Assembly: GCA_947500275.1 (NCBI GenBank)
Contig: CANMSW010000096.1
Coordinates: 1 to 7,999 of the forward strand
DNA: 7,999 nt
Reading direction: 5' to 3'
DNA from: Bacteriovoracaceae bacterium
GTDB lineage: Bacteria; Bdellovibrionota; UBA1018
Part shown: positions 6,210 to 7,999 of the stretch, in pieces
How the letters are laid out: every line of letters starts with the position of its first letter
How positions within the stretch are numbered: the first letter of the stretch is position 1
Notes under the pieces: model-generated
What the model saw: only the letters and a program-made list of their open reading frames with translations
The model's database searches: none
What the model was told of the DNA's origin: nothing
Program-made: the position numbers and the translations under genes

Positions 6210-7999
6210 ATGGCAAAATCCAGGGGTCTTCCGAAAGCCTATGTCTTAGGAGTGCCGAACGCCCCTAGGACGCAGACCGCGATGTCCGCTGCCAGAAGAC
6301 GGGGCTTCGCACCTGAGGTTTTCGACCCAAGCCATCTCCGCTCGAGCGAGGGATCTGGGGATCCCAAGTCTGAATGGATCACGGGCAGCACTCCTCGCCT
6401 TGTCATTTGTGAACTTTCTTTACCGGGAACCTCGGCACAACGATTGAGGTCATCTACCGAAAAGCGATATCCTGAGCTCATCAACTCCTGCGCATGGATA
6501 GTCCTTGCGTCAGCGGAATCCCGCGAGCAGCAACTTCGGCTTGCTTACTCCGGAATCCTTGAGGTCATGCCTCAAAGCGCCACTGAGTTTGAAATCGCGG
6601 CTGCAATCGAACGTTGCGAAGCTCGGCTCGACGACCCGAGACGTGAACTTGCAGACCTCGTCAGCCTCATCTCCGGTGTTCAACTGGACGAAACGAAAAA
6701 CACCCTCATTGAAAAAAGACTGACGCGCCGAATGGTTGAACTTGGCCTTAAATCTGTTCGCGATTATATGGATTGGTTTCGGTCGAATCGAGACCGAGAA
6801 CTTCCAGAATTGCTTTCACAGCTCACGACTCACACTACCGAATTTTTCCGAGACACCTCCCATTTCAACTCCTTGATGGATCAATCCTTCCCTGAATGGA
6901 TCAAAAACAGCCCGGGCGAAAAAATCAGAATTTGGTCGGCGGCTTGCTCAACTGGGGAGGAGGTTTACTCCATCGCGATCACTCTGATGGAGGCATTTCG
7001 AAGCCAGGGTCTCAACAATCCCTCTTTTGAAATTTTGGGAACCGATATTGACGGGAATTCAGTGCAAACGGCGCAGCGAGGCATATACCCAGCCTCGATC
7101 ATAAGGAAAATTTCAAAACCCCTTCAGGACCGCTGGTTCGATCGAGGCACGGGCGACCTGGCTGGACTGTATCGAGTAAAAGAGGAAATCTGGAAACGCT
7201 GTAAATTCCGAATTCAAAATCTCAACTCTGAAACGTGGCCTGATGGGCCATTTCACGCTATTTTTGTGAGAAACGTATTCATTTATTTCAAAAAAGATGA
7301 AGTCAGTCGAATTTGTAAACGCATGGGAGAAATCCTCCGAAAGGATGGAAGGCTCCACATCGGATACTCCGAGACGATCGATCGTGAACAGACTGGACTA
7401 AAGGGGATCGGCAAAGCCATTTACGTCCCTGAGAGTCGTTCTGATCCGTTACAATCTGAACCGTTGCAATCGCAACCTTGGGCCAGGGTTCAAAGCGCGA
7501 GTCCTGACAGGATCAGTCGACCCGCGACTCCAATATACCAAGTCACCCCGAACGCAACCAAGGCTGTGGAAAGTGGTAAAATCTGTCGAGTACTGATCGT
7601 CGACGACTCACCCACCATAAGAGCGGGCCTGAAAAAAATTCTGTCTCCCGGAACGGGATTTGCGGTCGTAGGCGAAGCAAAGAATCCAATCGAAGCGGTC
7701 GAACTCCTCAAAACACGCGAGGTTGACTTGATGACCCTCGATCTCCACATGCCTGGAATGGATGGCATTGAGTACCTAGAACGAATCCAAGGATCCGCAC
7801 ACCCGCCGGTCGTAGTGATTAGCTCAGTCAGCCGTGAAGAGGCGGTCGCAGTCTTACGCTGCCTGGAGCTCGGGGCATCCGATTACATTGAGAAACCCCA
7901 GGGGATGAACCTAGAGGGGAACGCAGAGACCGTCCGCGCAACATTGCGAAGTGTTTTTAAGGGAAAAAAACAACCGCGCGTAGGAAGAGTCGGAAACTC
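6210..7999 (+). CDS. Fused adaptation enzyme: pseudo-receiver - CheR methyltransferase - CheB receiver (partial, runs off right edge)
   Basis: One uninterrupted frame of 596 codons runs to the window end. Residues 1-140 resemble a receiver domain with Glu68 at the phospho-acceptor site (LVICELSLPG) and Met120 where the conserved Lys would be (EVMPQS). Residues about 143-406 are a complete CheR, which methylates receptor glutamates with S-adenosylmethionine: TEFFRD (210-215), SAM-binding motif WSAACSTGEE (242-251), acidic DID (279-281) and VRNVFIYF (353-360). A Pro/Gln/Ser-rich linker (about 407-458) leads to an intact CheB-type receiver with Asp465-Asp466, phospho-Asp511 in TLDLHMPGMDG, a Ser pair at 538-539 and Lys562 in EKPQG. 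The CheB methylesterase domain is expected beyond the edge but is not seen; a CheR-receiver protein without it remains possible. Shine-Dalgarno TAAGG (6196-6200) is nine bases before the ATG. The gene lies 30 bases after the MCP. Confidence 0.93.
   Translation, partial: MAKSRGLPKAYVLGVPNAPRTQTAMSAARRRGFAPEVFDPSHLRSSEGSGDPKSEWITGSTPRLVICELSLPGTSAQRLRSSTEKRYPELINSCAWIVLASAESREQQLRLAYSGILEVMPQSATEFEIAAAIERCEARLDDPRRELADLVSLISGVQLDETKNTLIEKRLTRRMVELGLKSVRDYMDWFRSNRDRELPELLSQLTTHTTEFFRDTSHFNSLMDQSFPEWIKNSPGEKIRIWSAACSTGEEVYSIAITLMEAFRSQGLNNPSFEILGTDIDGNSVQTAQRGIYPASIIRKISKPLQDRWFDRGTGDLAGLYRVKEEIWKRCKFRIQNLNSETWPDGPFHAIFVRNVFIYFKKDEVSRICKRMGEILRKDGRLHIGYSETIDREQTGLKGIGKAIYVPESRSDPLQSEPLQSQPWARVQSASPDRISRPATPIYQVTPNATKAVESGKICRVLIVDDSPTIRAGLKKILSPGTGFAVVGEAKNPIEAVELLKTREVDLMTLDLHMPGMDGIEYLERIQGSAHPPVVVISSVSREEAVAVLRCLELGASDYIEKPQGMNLEGNAETVRATLRSVFKGKKQPRVGRVGN
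7440..7477 (+). repeat. 15-bp imperfect tandem repeat in the CheR-CheB linker
   Basis: TCTGATCCGTTACAA (7440-7454) is followed by TCTGAACCGTTGCAA (7455-7469; 13 of 15 identical) and a decayed third start (7470-7477). The encoded peptide is SDPLQ-SEPLQ-SQP. The repeat is in frame and lies in the flexible linker, so copy-number change would lengthen or shorten the hinge without breaking the protein. Confidence 0.75.

Noticed and set aside
6239..6723. Frames at 6239-6484 (minus) and 6505-6723 (plus).
   Set aside because: Both lie inside the uninterrupted frame of the CheR-CheB fusion, which has clear domain matches in its own register.
1..7999. CRISPR arrays, insertion sequences or transposase genes.
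   Set aside because: No regularly spaced repeats, terminal inverted repeats or transposase motifs were found on reading both strands.

Overview
The window looks like chromosomal DNA from a motile Gram-negative bacterium of middling GC content with dense, closely packed genes. It carries most of a chemosensory (chemotaxis-type) operon on the plus strand, and beside it a small minus-strand cluster with two unusual proteins. The receptor's signalling tip (LLSFNAS...EAARAG) and the fused adaptation enzyme remind me of Bdellovibrio-like or other deltaproteobacterial lineages. That placement is inference and not proven here.

Layout. Bases 1-1423 (minus strand) hold a two-gene unit. The first gene encodes a GcvH-like lipoyl-domain protein that lacks the lysine which normally carries lipoate. 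Its 3' end overlaps by 50 nt a TTG-started gene for a soluble histidine-kinase-like protein. That protein keeps a textbook H-box but has a badly eroded ATP-binding domain, and it runs off the left edge. A 219-nt spacer (1424-1642) follows, then a tRNA-Ala(GGC) gene on the plus strand with encoded CCA. Converging on the tRNA is a small minus-strand gene of the DUF167/YggU family (1783-2112).

From 2230 to the right edge, four plus-strand genes form one operon: cheA, cheW, a transmembrane methyl-accepting chemotaxis protein (MCP) and a large adaptation-enzyme fusion. The gaps are 27 nt, a 4-nt overlap and 30 nt. CheA has the phosphotransfer, dimerisation, kinase and CheW-like domains but no evident P2 domain. 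The MCP has two membrane segments and a periplasmic sensor, but little or no HAMP domain. The last gene encodes, in one open frame, a degenerate receiver domain with Glu at the phospho-acceptor position, a complete CheR methyltransferase, a proline/glutamine-rich linker and an intact CheB-type receiver. The frame is still open at the window edge, so a CheB methylesterase domain probably follows.

Inferred working: the MCP, CheW and CheA form a signalling array. CheA phosphorylates the CheB-type receiver, and the fusion protein would place methylation (CheR) and demethylation (CheB) of the receptor in one polypeptide. No cheY or other output regulator is visible, so whether the output is flagellar, pilus-based or something else cannot be decided from this window.
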